In this document: positions 1-7,680 of the stretch, piece after piece | How positions within the stretch are numbered: position 1 is the stretch's first letter | How the letters are laid out: the number at the start of each line of letters is the position of its first letter | Assembly (NCBI GenBank): GCA_947305645.1 | Contig: CAMZEC010000014.1 | Location: forward strand, 1 to 43,017 | From: an uncultured Bacteroidales bacterium | GTDB taxonomy: Bacteria; Bacteroidota; Bacteroidia; Bacteroidales; UBA932 | Reading direction: 5' to 3' | Length of the DNA: 43,017 bases | Notes under the pieces: model-generated | What the model was told of the DNA's origin: nothing | Databases searched by the model: none | Seen by the model: the letters and a program-made list of their open reading frames with translations, nothing else | Position numbers and translations under genes: made by a program

Positions 1-1913
1 CTGCGGCAACGGGCTCCGTGCTTGAGGTAATCCGCGGAGCCTCGGCCGTGAGTGTTGATGGCAGCGGTGGCATTTCCATCCGTGGCAACAGTAACGTGCT
101 CATCCTGGTGGACGGAATTCCGACCACACTGGGCGGTCTGGAGAGCATCCCGGCGGCCAATGTGCAAAGCATTGAGATTGTGACCAGTCCGGATGTGAAG
201 TATGATTCCGAAGGTACCGGCGGCATCGTCAACATCATATCAAAGAAGCAATCGTCCAATATGTTCAGTGCTATGGCAGCGTTTAACTATGGTTTCAATG
301 GATTCTTGAACGGGAATGTGGCGCTGAACTATAACAAAGGCCGATGGGGCGTACGTTTCAACTATAACGGCAAGTATGAGCAGGATCTGATTGAAAGCGA
401 ACTTCATCGGCAAATTGTGGCCAAGGGTACCCGGGTGGACCAGCTTATCAATGCCACCAAACGGACCAGCGGCCAAAATGCCGGCATCAATATCCAGTTC
501 AAGGCCACGCCCAAAGACATCCTGACGGCCGATTTCAAGGTGGCGCTGCCCCGGATGAACAACTTCCAGGACTTCAACGGTACGCGCCAGACTGATATCA
601 CCTTCAACCGCGAGAACTTCGAAGGAGGCCTGGGATATAAGCATCTGCTTGACCCCGGCAAGAAGGAATTGAGCGTGAATGCCTCCGTTTCCAGTATCAC
701 CGGCCATCGGCCTTCCTACTATTATGAAGGCGGGAAGATGGTGCAGAAATCCCAGTCCGGCGGACATCCCTTTATTGCCGCTCTGCAGACCGATTATATG
801 ACGATGCTGGGCAAGGGTAAATTCGAGACGGGCGCCAAGATGACTTATCGGCAGAATAACATCGACCATAAGATGTATGAATGGGACGACGCCACGCAAG
901 ATTGGGTGCTGTCCATTACACTCAGCAACGACCTGACACACCGCGAGTACATCCCGGCCGCGTATGCAATGTATTCCGGAAAGTTTACTGATGCGCTATC
1001 CTATAAGGCCGGCGTCCGCTTCGAATATAGTTATGTTACTTTGCACAGCAATGGTTCAGGCCTGGACACGAGCAGCGACTGCTGGTTCCTATCGCCCAGT
1101 GTATCGCTGAACTGGCGAGTAGCCCCTCGCTGGTCGTTGAGTGCAGCGCTTACCCGTCGCATCTCCCGGCCGACGTATCCGCAGTTGAACCCCTACATCA
1201 ACCTGATCGACAAACAGACCTACGAAACCGGCAACATGCAGTTGCAGCCGGAAAAGGCCAACAAACTTGATGCGGGGTATTCCTATACCGGGAAGCTCCT
1301 GACGGTGAACGGTAATGCCTACGTAACCTATACCACGAACTACATCAATCAGGTAGCGTATCTGGACAATGATATCCTGGTCACCACCTACATAAATGCT
1401 GCCTCAGACGTAAAGACTGGCCTGGACCACAACATCCGGTATTCACCCACCCGGTGGCTGACAGTGGATTTGGCCAGCAATACTTTCTATTCTGCTTCAC
1501 GCGGTTCTTTCAGAGGCGCCGATATCCAGAACCAGGGCTGGACCAACAACAGCAACGTGGGCCTCACCATCCGGCCGTTGAGCAGCACGGAGATCCAAGC
1601 GCAGTACTTTTTTACTACGCCACAGTATTTTCCGCAGTTCACCACCCGGACCATCCATTATGGAAATATCGGCGTGAAGCAGCACTTCCTTAAGAACTCG
1701 CTTACGATTACTGCCCTGCTGACGGACGTATTCAACACCCGCCGCTGGGATGTGCATTCCGACAATCCGGTGTTCACGTTGGTGAACAACAGCAAGAATC
1801 GCAGCCGCATGTTCTGGCTGGGCATCAGTTGGAACTTCCATTCCTTCAAGCCAGTCAAGGGCGGGCAGAAGCAGCAGGAGGAAGATAGGAGCGTGATCAG
1901 AATAGGAGAATAG
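1..1913 (+). CDS. TonB-dependent outer-membrane receptor, 3' part (N-terminus outside window)
   Basis: The reading frame is open from the first bases (first full codon at position 3), so the start lies upstream and the GTG at 18 is not the real start. The first 75 or so residues are the end of a TonB plug domain: IRGNSNVLILVDGIP, then SIEIVTSPDVKYDSEGTGG and IVNIISKK. The rest, about 560 residues, alternates aromatic and polar residues in the way of a 22-strand barrel of the outer-membrane beta-barrel family common in Bacteroidota. The protein ends with a charged tail (KGGQKQQEEDRSVIRIGE) after a final aromatic strand, rather than with a terminal Phe. It should take up an unknown ligand across the outer membrane using TonB energy. 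A fluoride channel gene follows three bases after the stop, probably on the same transcript. No substrate can be read from the sequence. Confidence 0.88.
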   Translation, partial: AATGSVLEVIRGASAVSVDGSGGISIRGNSNVLILVDGIPTTLGGLESIPAANVQSIEIVTSPDVKYDSEGTGGIVNIISKKQSSNMFSAMAAFNYGFNGFLNGNVALNYNKGRWGVRFNYNGKYEQDLIESELHRQIVAKGTRVDQLINATKRTSGQNAGINIQFKATPKDILTADFKVALPRMNNFQDFNGTRQTDITFNRENFEGGLGYKHLLDPGKKELSVNASVSSITGHRPSYYYEGGKMVQKSQSGGHPFIAALQTDYMTMLGKGKFETGAKMTYRQNNIDHKMYEWDDATQDWVLSITLSNDLTHREYIPAAYAMYSGKFTDALSYKAGVRFEYSYVTLHSNGSGLDTSSDCWFLSPSVSLNWRVAPRWSLSAALTRRISRPTYPQLNPYINLIDKQTYETGNMQLQPEKANKLDAGYSYTGKLLTVNGNAYVTYTTNYINQVAYLDNDILVTTYINAASDVKTGLDHNIRYSPTRWLTVDLASNTFYSASRGSFRGADIQNQGWTNNSNVGLTIRPLSSTEIQAQYFFTTPQYFPQFTTRTIHYGNIGVKQHFLKNSLTITALLTDVFNTRRWDVHSDNPVFTLVNNSKNRSRMFWLGISWNFHSFKPVKGGQKQQEEDRSVIRIGE

Positions 1914-1916
1914 ACG

Positions 1917-2291
1917 ATGGAACTTATCAAATCTATACTGGCCGTAGGTGCCGGCAGTTTCCTGGGAGGAGCGGGCCGGTATCTGGTATCGCTGGCGATG
2001 AAAGGCGTCAGCAAGGGTTTTCCATGGGCAACACTGGCAGTTAACCTTGCAGGCTGCTTTCTGATTGGTCTCCTATGGGGCTTGTTCAGCAAGAATGGAT
2101 CAGATAGCAGCAACTGGGCATTGTTCCTTACTGTAGGCCTCTGCGGTGGGTTTACAACCTTCTCCACTTTCTCAAAGGAGGCGTTAGTAATGCTTCAAGG
2201 AGGCAATATCTGGGGATTTTCCGGCTATGTTGCAATCAGTGTCATTGCAGCTATTGCCCTTGTTGCATTGGGGTATTATCTGATGCGCTAA
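1917..2291 (+). CDS. crcB: Fluoride ion channel CrcB/FluC
   Basis: A 124-residue protein with four hydrophobic segments, the usual length and shape of FluC. Family signatures are present: GGAGRY near residue 18, VNLAGCF around 42-48 with the pore Asn, and GGFTTFSTFSKE around 78-89, which carries the Phe-box and sodium-site region. FluC works as a dual-topology dimer in the inner membrane and lets toxic fluoride leak out of the cytoplasm. Only three bases separate it from the upstream TonB receptor stop, so it is probably co-transcribed. No fluoride riboswitch can be placed in that gap. A single gene copy fits a homodimer. Confidence 0.95.
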   Translation: MELIKSILAVGAGSFLGGAGRYLVSLAMKGVSKGFPWATLAVNLAGCFLIGLLWGLFSKNGSDSSNWALFLTVGLCGGFTTFSTFSKEALVMLQGGNIWGFSGYVAISVIAAIALVALGYYLMR

Positions 2292-2378
2292 ATAAAGTGA
2301 ATTCACACAATCTCGAACTTTTCACTGAATCGTAATTTCTGATAATCGAATAACCATGTTGCCGACTTGTTGTAGACA

Positions 2379-2484
2379 CGAAGACAACGGAAACGGCTTC
2401 CCGTCGTCCTCGCGGCATGAATAACGGCGAAAAACAGCAAAACGTGTGCGCGAGGACTATGAAATGCCTCCCCCATCGTCTTCG
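2379..2484. repeat. Nested imperfect inverted repeat
   Basis: CGAAGAC at 2379-2385 is complementary to GTCTTCG at 2478-2484, and inside it GTCCTCGCG at 2406-2414 is complementary to CGCGAGGAC at 2449-2457. A further small hairpin (TCGC/GCGA) follows around 2482-2494. The two-level pairing suggests a structured RNA or a decayed miniature element. No target-site duplication was recognised. Confidence 0.45.
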
Positions 2485-2687
2485 CTTTTAGCGAGAAAAA
2501 CCCATATACTTGTCTATCAGCCTTTTACTTGAAATGCCTGCGGTATTTTGACCGCAGGCGTTTAAGCATACCCTTTATAATCAGCCACTTAGTTTTGCAC
2601 CTCTGGGAGTTTTTCCCAGACGTCGAAGCATAAACGGTTGATTATCAATTAAGATATGAAGTCCGGAGCTGCGAAGCAGCGACTAAG

Positions 2688-2721
2688 CCCCCTCCCCGAG
2701 GGAGGGGGTTTGGGGGTGGGG
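2688..2721. repeat. G-rich palindrome with G-quadruplex potential
   Basis: CCCCCTCCC (2688-2696) and GGGAGGGGG (2700-2708) form a perfect nine-base stem with a three-base loop. The plus strand then carries two more G-runs (2712-2716, 2718-2721), giving four closely spaced runs of three or more G. The segment could fold as a hairpin or a G-quadruplex. It looks like a short dispersed extragenic repeat, but its copy number in the genome cannot be seen from here. Confidence 0.55.
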
Positions 2722-2756
2722 TAACGTGTAGCGGTCCTGCCGTAGCGTAGAAACAA

Positions 2757-2784
2757 GAAAGCCAACCGGTTAAGGTTGGCTTTC
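2757..2784 (-). terminator. Intrinsic terminator of tRNA-fMet
   Basis: GAAAGCCAACC (2757-2767) and GGTTGGCTTTC (2774-2784) are a perfect eleven-base inverted repeat with a six-base loop. Read on the minus strand it begins ten bases after the tRNA 3' end and runs into a T-rich stretch (TTTCTTGTTT). Confidence 0.8.
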
Positions 2785-2793
2785 GAAGTTTAG

Positions 2794-2866
<73 letters not shown>

Positions 2867-2878
2867 ATGTTTGGGACT

Positions 2879-2911
2879 GCAAAGGTATGCAATAATTTTT
2901 AAACCGCCAAA
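2879..2911 (-). promoter_or_regulatory. Promoter of tRNA-fMet
   Basis: On the minus strand TTTG (2911-2908), a 20-base spacer and TACCTTTGC (2887-2879) match the Bacteroidota sigma-ABfr consensus. The -7 box is about a dozen bases before the tRNA 5' end; the -33 box lies in the last codons of hisS. Confidence 0.7.
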
Positions 2912-4260
2912 TTTTTAACGAACGCCACCATACCGGCAACGTCGCTACGGTCGAAACTGCGCTGCTCGCCGGAAGCCAGATTCTTGATCTGAATGCAGCC
3001 GGAGGCCAGTTCGTCGGCGCCGCAGATGCTCAGGAAGCTTATTCCCTTGCGCTCGCAGTAGTCGAACTGCTTCTTGAGTTTGGAAGCATCGGGATACACT
3101 TCCACGGAAATGCCGGCCTCTCGCAACTCAGAGGCTACCGGCAGCACGTACGCCACCTCGTCGCTGCCCATGTTGGCGAAGAGCAAATCGGCCCCGGAGC
3201 TCAATCCAGCAGGGAATTTCTCCAACCCGACGAGCACATCGTATATACGGTCGGCGCCGAAGGACACGCCCACTCCGGACATGTCGGGCAGACCGAAGAT
3301 GCCGGTGAGGTTGTCGTAGCGGCCGCCTCCGCAGATGGATCCGATCTGCCAGTCGAGAGCCTTCACCTCGAAGATTGCGCCCGTGTAATAGTTGAGACCG
3401 CGGGCAAGCGACAGGTCGAGCTCGCACGGCATCTGTACGCCGGCGGAGCGGATGTAGTCGAAGAGCTCTTCCAGCTCATCGAGGCCACGGCAACCCTCGG
3501 CAGAAGGTGCCATCAGCTTGCGCATGACGACCAGCTTCTCTTCAAACAGGCCGGACAACAGCAGCACAGGTCGCAGCACGGCAAGCGCCTCCTCGGTCAG
3601 CCCCTTGCCCCTCAGCTCTTCCTCGACGGCCTCCAGCCCTATCTTGTCCAGCTTGTCAATGGCTACTGTGATGTCCACCACCTTGTCCGGGCAGCCGCAG
3701 ACTTCGGCCAGGCCGGTAAGCACCTTGCGGTTGTTGATGTGCATGCAGACGCGTACGTCGAGCAGACTGAACACCTTTTCGACTATCTGCACCAGCTCGA
3801 GTTCGCACAGCTGCGAGCGGGAGCCAATGGCGTCTACGTCGCACTGGTAGAACTCGCGGTAGCGGCCCTTCTGCGGGCGGTCGGCACGCCAGACCGGCTG
3901 GATCTGGAAACGCTTGAAAGGGAAGGAAATCTCGTTCTGGTGCTGCACCACGAAGCGGGCGAACGGTACCGTGAGGTCGTACCTGAGGCCCTTTTCGCAT
4001 ACCTGGGCGGCCAGGGGTTTCTGGAAATCGACATCCGCAAAAGCATCGCCGGAATTAAGGATACGGTACAAAAGCTTGTCGCCCTCTTCGCCGTATTTCC
4101 CGAGCAGAGTGGACAGGTTTTCCATTGCCGGGGTTTCAATCTGGGCATAGCCGTAAGACTTGAACACCGAGCGGACAGTATCGAATATATAATTGCGGGC
4201 GGCCATTTCCTTCTGGCCGAAGTCCCGCGTCCCTTTCGGAATTGATGGCTTCTGTGACAT
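2899..4260 (-). CDS. hisS: Histidyl-tRNA synthetase
   Basis: A 453-residue class II aminoacyl-tRNA synthetase that charges tRNA-His. Visible signatures are the N-terminal IPKGTRDF, motif 2 around [12 protein letters not shown] and [19 protein letters not shown], and the histidine-binding [15 protein letters not shown] in the second half. The C-terminal anticodon-binding domain (from about residue 350) is present, so the protein is complete. The ATG at 4260 is preceded at seven bases by TAAATTTGC, a promoter -7 box, so the message probably has almost no leader. It is divergent from sppA across 54 bases. The tRNA-fMet unit follows downstream with its own promoter. Confidence 0.97.
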   Translation of the reverse strand: MSQKPSIPKGTRDFGQKEMAARNYIFDTVRSVFKSYGYAQIETPAMENLSTLLGKYGEEGDKLLYRILNSGDAFADVDFQKPLAAQVCEKGLRYDLTVPFARFVVQHQNEISFPFKRFQIQPVWRADRPQKGRYREFYQCDVDAIGSRSQLCELELVQIVEKVFSLLDVRVCMHINNRKVLTGLAEVCGCPDKVVDITVAIDKLDKIGLEAVEEELRGKGLTEEALAVLRPVLLLSGLFEEKLVVMRKLMAPSAEGCRGLDELEELFDYIRSAGVQMPCELDLSLARGLNYYTGAIFEVKALDWQIGSICGGGRYDNLTGIFGLPDMSGVGVSFGADRIYDVLVGLEKFPAGLSSGADLLFANMGSDEVAYVLPVASELREAGISVEVYPDASKLKKQFDYCERKGISFLSICGADELASGCIQIKNLASGEQRSFDRSDVAGMVAFVKNLAV

Positions 4261-4266
4261 AATTGC

Positions 4267-4275
4267 GCAAATTTA
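4267..4275 (-). promoter_or_regulatory. -7 box of hisS promoter
   Basis: TAAATTTGC on the minus strand is an exact TAnnTTTGC box. It ends seven bases before the hisS ATG, which implies a leaderless or nearly leaderless mRNA. A -33 TTTG at the expected spacing is not evident. Confidence 0.55.
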
Positions 4276-4276
4276 C

Positions 4277-4284
4277 TAACTTTG
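4277..4284 (+). promoter_or_regulatory. -7 box of sppA operon promoter
   Basis: TAACTTTG on the plus strand, 30 bases before the sppA ATG, matches TAnnTTTG. It abuts the hisS -7 box on the other strand, so the two divergent promoters cannot easily be occupied together. The -33 region is weak. Confidence 0.5.
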
Positions 4285-4314
4285 TACGATTTTGAGTGAT
4301 AATTTAACCCCATT

Positions 4315-6039
4315 ATGAAGAATTTTTTGAAAATGGTTCTGGCCGTCATATGCGGCATACTCCTCTTGAACCTTCTTATCATTGCTGTCTTTTCCGGCCT
4401 TGCGACACCCAGCAAACCCACCGTTCCCGCTGAAGGCGTGCTCCGTATCGACATGTCCAAAATAGTCATCAGCGAGCAGACCCAGGAGGCGGATCCGTTG
4501 AGCATGATTCAGGCCGGCGGGGATATGATCAAGGCTATTGGTATCTGGGACGCCACCCAGGCACTGAAGGTTGCGGCACAGGACCCGGGCATCAAGTATA
4601 TCTACCTGAAAACCGACGGGAACAGTACAGGGCTGGCACTGGCCGACGAGTTCTGCCAGGCCCTCGCCGAATACCGTCAGGTTTCCGGCAACCCGGTGAT
4701 TTCCTATATCGAGTCTCCCACTACCGGAAGCTATTATCTTGCTTCTGTGGCAGACAAGATTTATATGGCACCGCACCCCGGCGGAATGTACAACATCAAC
4801 GGAATCAGCTCCCAGATGTTCTTCCTCGGCGACTTGCTCAAGAAGCTCGGCGTGAACGTACAGCTTATCCGTCACGGAAAATATAAATCTGCCGGCGAAA
4901 TGTTCACCAGAGGCAGCTCCAGCCCTGAGAATCGCGAGCAGTACCAGTGCATGGTCAACTCCCTGTGGGAGAATGTGGCAGCCGGCATCGCGGAGCGCCG
5001 CGGCATCAGCGTGGCACAGCTTAACGACGCCATCGACAACCTCAAGCTCTGCTTGCCCCAGGACTTCTTGGACTGCGGACTCGTGGATGCCCTGCTCAAC
5101 CGTGAAGAGCTGGAAAACCAGGTTGCCGTGCTTGCCGTTGCCGACAATTACGACAAGGTGACCATGATCGATTTTGCCGACTATGTGGAAGCCAAGGCCG
5201 TGGTTTCCAAGGCCTCCAAGAAGATTGCCGTCATTTATGCCGACGGCGAAATTGTTGACGGCAGCGGCCTGGACAACGTATCCGGCGACCGCTTCGCTTC
5301 CATCATCGAGGGTGTCCGCAAAGACAAGAGGGTCAAGGCCGTGGTGCTTCGCGTCAACTCTCCGGGCGGCAGCGTGGTCGCGTCCGACAAGATCAAGCAC
5401 GAGCTCGATCTGCTCAAGGCAGAGAAGCCCCTGGTGGCGTCATATGGCTCCATGGCTGCTTCCGGCGGCTACTGGATCTCCAACAACTGCGAGAAGATTT
5501 TCTCCAGCCCCTACACCCTCACCGGCTCCATCGGAGTGTTCGGCATGGTGCCCGAGTTCAGCAAAACGGCCTCCGACATACTCCACGTGGGTGTGGAGAC
5601 CGTCACTTCCAACAAGCACGGAGACATGATGTCCCTCACCCGCCCCTTCGACAAGGATGAGTACAACTACGTCCTGCGGTCCATCGAAGACGTCTATGAC
5701 AACTTCACCACGATAGTGTCCGAAGGCCGCGAGATCCCCAAGTCCGACGTGGACGCCATAGGCCAGGGACGCGTCTGGTCCGGCCAAGATGCCCTCGGTA
5801 TCAAGCTGATAGATGAATTTGGCACGCTGAACGACGCCATCGCCTATGCAGCGGAACTTGCCGGCGACGAAGATCTGGCAAACTGGAACGTCAAGGCTTA
5901 TCCGGCTCCACTTACCATAATGGAGCAGATGGTGAGCGCCATGAACGGCAAGCAGGAAGACTACACCGTCCGCGTTGCCCGCAGCCTCAAGGAGCCCAAG
6001 GTTCTTGCCCGTATCCCGGTCGAGATCCGCCTGCAGTAG
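4315..6039 (+). CDS. sppA: Signal peptide peptidase SppA, long (67K) form
   Basis: A 574-residue S49 serine protease that digests cleaved signal peptides at the membrane. One N-terminal transmembrane segment (about residues 4-28) anchors it facing the periplasm. Two tandem S49 domains follow. The catalytic Lys lies in the first (Lys191 in GKYKSAGE) and the catalytic Ser in the second (Ser383 in SMAASGGYW), the split dyad of E. coli-type SppA. SPGGSV around 349-354 and LTGSIGV around 402-408 support the second domain. It heads an operon: the 5-alpha-reductase-like gene starts five bases after its stop. A long open frame on the opposite strand (4276-5400) is a shadow of this gene. Confidence 0.96.
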   Translation: MKNFLKMVLAVICGILLLNLLIIAVFSGLATPSKPTVPAEGVLRIDMSKIVISEQTQEADPLSMIQAGGDMIKAIGIWDATQALKVAAQDPGIKYIYLKTDGNSTGLALADEFCQALAEYRQVSGNPVISYIESPTTGSYYLASVADKIYMAPHPGGMYNINGISSQMFFLGDLLKKLGVNVQLIRHGKYKSAGEMFTRGSSSPENREQYQCMVNSLWENVAAGIAERRGISVAQLNDAIDNLKLCLPQDFLDCGLVDALLNREELENQVAVLAVADNYDKVTMIDFADYVEAKAVVSKASKKIAVIYADGEIVDGSGLDNVSGDRFASIIEGVRKDKRVKAVVLRVNSPGGSVVASDKIKHELDLLKAEKPLVASYGSMAASGGYWISNNCEKIFSSPYTLTGSIGVFGMVPEFSKTASDILHVGVETVTSNKHGDMMSLTRPFDKDEYNYVLRSIEDVYDNFTTIVSEGREIPKSDVDAIGQGRVWSGQDALGIKLIDEFGTLNDAIAYAAELAGDEDLANWNVKAYPAPLTIMEQMVSAMNGKQEDYTVRVARSLKEPKVLARIPVEIRLQ

Positions 6040-6044
6040 GAGAG

Positions 6045-6809
6045 ATGTTACAGGCTTTCAATATATTCCTGATTGTGATGGCCGCCATTGCGCTGGTGGT
6101 ATTCATAACCCTTTTCTTCGTTGATGCCGGCTACGGCAAGTTTTATCAGCCCAAATGGGGTCCTTCGCTGGACAACCATCTGGGCTGGTTTCTTATGGAA
6201 GCTCCGGTATTTATTGCAATGCTGGCGCTCTGGTGGTTTTCTCCAAGACGTACAGATGTAACACGTATTGTTTTCCTGCTGCTCTTTGAGCTCCATTATT
6301 TCCACCGCGCATTCATTTTCCCGTTCCAGCTGCGGGGGCACAACCGCATGCCCCTCTCTATCGTACTTATGGGCATGCTGTTTAACACCTTGAACGCCTT
6401 GATGCAAGGAGGATGGATTTTCTGGGTGTCGCCTGAAGAGTATTATACAGAGGCTTGGCTGACAAGCGTACCGTTCATGGCCGGAACGCTGCTGTTTGCC
6501 GCAGGAATGTATATCAACATCCAGTCAGACAGCATAATACGCAATCTGCGCAAGCCCGGGGATACCGCACATTACCTGCCACGCAAAGGTCTGTTCCGTT
6601 ATGTAACCTGCGCCAACTATTTTGGCGAACTTGTGGAGTGGGTGGGCTTTGCCGTCCTTACCTGGTCCTGGTCCGGAGCCGTTTTCGCTTTGTGGACATT
6701 CGCTAACCTTGCACCGCGCGCATCCAGCATATACGAACTCTATTTTAACGAATTCCCAGGAGTCATAGATCCCGCAAAGACCAAGCGGATGATTCCTTTT
6801 ATCTATTGA
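6045..6809 (+). CDS. Steroid 5-alpha-reductase (SRD5A) family membrane enzyme
   Basis: 254 residues, the length of human SRD5A2, with about seven hydrophobic segments. From N to C the family landmarks are GYGKFYQPKWGP (28-40), WFLMEAPVF (48-56, matching the region of human Glu57), LLFELHYFHRAF (79-90, matching the region of human Tyr91), GMYINIQSD (154-162), NYFGELVEWVGF (191-202) and a C-terminal KRMIPFIY, where the human enzyme ends IPFIF. SRD5A enzymes reduce the delta-4 double bond of 3-oxo-steroids with NADPH. Gut Bacteroidales homologues act on steroid hormones and bile-acid intermediates. The gene lies between sppA and an SDR dehydrogenase, eleven or so bases from each. The family is strongly supported; a steroid substrate is inference. 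Other enoyl-lipid reductases of this superfamily remain possible. Confidence 0.88.
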   Translation: MLQAFNIFLIVMAAIALVVFITLFFVDAGYGKFYQPKWGPSLDNHLGWFLMEAPVFIAMLALWWFSPRRTDVTRIVFLLLFELHYFHRAFIFPFQLRGHNRMPLSIVLMGMLFNTLNALMQGGWIFWVSPEEYYTEAWLTSVPFMAGTLLFAAGMYINIQSDSIIRNLRKPGDTAHYLPRKGLFRYVTCANYFGELVEWVGFAVLTWSWSGAVFALWTFANLAPRASSIYELYFNEFPGVIDPAKTKRMIPFIY

Positions 6810-6825
6810 TAGGGGCGATTTGAAA

Positions 6826-7680
6826 ATGGGAAACCGAGTCCTGATTACCGGTGCCACCGGATGCATGGGGGCAGCTGCCTGCAAGTCGCTGGCTGCCAAA
6901 GGCGTACCGGTCCTGATGGCCTGCCGCAACCTAAAGAAGGCCGAGGATGTGCGTGCCGATATTCTCCGGAGCATACCTGCCGCTGACCTGCAGATACGGC
7001 AGCTGGACCTTTCATCGATGGCCTCCGTTCAAGCATTTGCGGACGGCATTCAGAAAGGTGACGTCAGCGCCGTTTTCCATAACGCGGGCGTCATCTCCAG
7101 AAATTACCGCCTCACTCAGGACGGCCTTGAGAACACCTTCAGCGTCAATTACTTCGGCCCGATGCTGCTGACCCTCCTGCTGCTGCCAAAGCTGCCTCAG
7201 GACGCCCGCATAGTGTCTATGGTTTCCCTTTCCTGCCGCTACGTCACCCTGAGCGAGCGCGACCTGCGACCGGCCGCAGAAGATTTCAGCCAGCTGGGCT
7301 CTTACGCTCGTTCCAAACGTGCTCTGCTGTCCTTCTCGCTGGAGCTCGCACGCCGCTACCCGGAACTGAGGGTCAATCTGGCTGACCCAGGCATCGTGGC
7401 CACCGACATAATAGACCTTGGCCATTGGTACGACCCGCTGACCGACGTGATCTTCAAACCTTTCTGTAAGAAACCGCTGGCCGGCGTACAACCGGCCCTT
7501 CGGGCCATGGAAGCCACGGACGGCCCACGTTATTATGTGGGGAAGGGCTCCAAGGCTATTCCGGGCCGATACATAGACCCCGACCTGGACGCCCGAATCT
7601 GGAAAGCGTCGGAAAGTATTATAAACAAGTATGTCGATAGTTCATCACGCAGGGAATCCGGAGGAAGCGACCGTCTGTAG
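6826..7680 (+). CDS. Short-chain dehydrogenase/reductase (retinol or hydroxysteroid dehydrogenase-like)
   Basis: 284 residues from the ATG at 6826; a TTG at 6820 is also in frame, but AGGGG at 6811-6815 is better placed for the ATG. The Rossmann motif reads TGATGCMG (8-15), a variant of TGxxxGxG with Cys at the second Gly. NAG follows (in FHNAGV), then a Ser-rich strand (SMVSLS, 131-136) and the catalytic YARSK (Tyr160, Lys164). The layout resembles the retinol dehydrogenase branch of SDRs, with NADP preference suggested by ACRNLKKAE after the second strand. The neighbouring SRD5A-like gene suggests that the pair processes one substrate: ring reduction plus interconversion of a 3-oxo and a 3-hydroxy group. 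The end overlaps the next gene by 50 bases. Substrate is not shown by sequence. Confidence 0.85.
   Translation: MGNRVLITGATGCMGAAACKSLAAKGVPVLMACRNLKKAEDVRADILRSIPAADLQIRQLDLSSMASVQAFADGIQKGDVSAVFHNAGVISRNYRLTQDGLENTFSVNYFGPMLLTLLLLPKLPQDARIVSMVSLSCRYVTLSERDLRPAAEDFSQLGSYARSKRALLSFSLELARRYPELRVNLADPGIVATDIIDLGHWYDPLTDVIFKPFCKKPLAGVQPALRAMEATDGPRYYVGKGSKAIPGRYIDPDLDARIWKASESIINKYVDSSSRRESGGSDRL

Larger units (their letters stand above)
2292..2793. other. Gene-free 500-base stretch with several inverted repeats
   Basis: No convincing reading frame lies here. What is visible: a nested inverted repeat at 2379-2484 (CGAAGAC/GTCTTCG outside, GTCCTCGCG/CGCGAGGAC inside); a perfect hairpin GCCTGCGGT/ACCGCAGGC at 2536-2559; a promoter-like TAGTTTTGC at 2590-2598; hairpins at 2602-2620 (TCTGGGA/TCCCAGA) and 2668-2680 (GCTGC/GCAGC); and a G-rich palindrome at 2688-2721. 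The tRNA terminator closes the region at 2757-2784. The hairpin at 2536-2559 may end the upstream transcript, although no T-run follows it. An untranslated RNA or a repeated extragenic element are both possible. Confidence 0.6.

Noticed and set aside
4276..5400. Minus-strand open frame of 374 codons over sppA
   Set aside because: Antisense shadow of sppA; the sense frame has both S49 domains and the Lys/Ser dyad.
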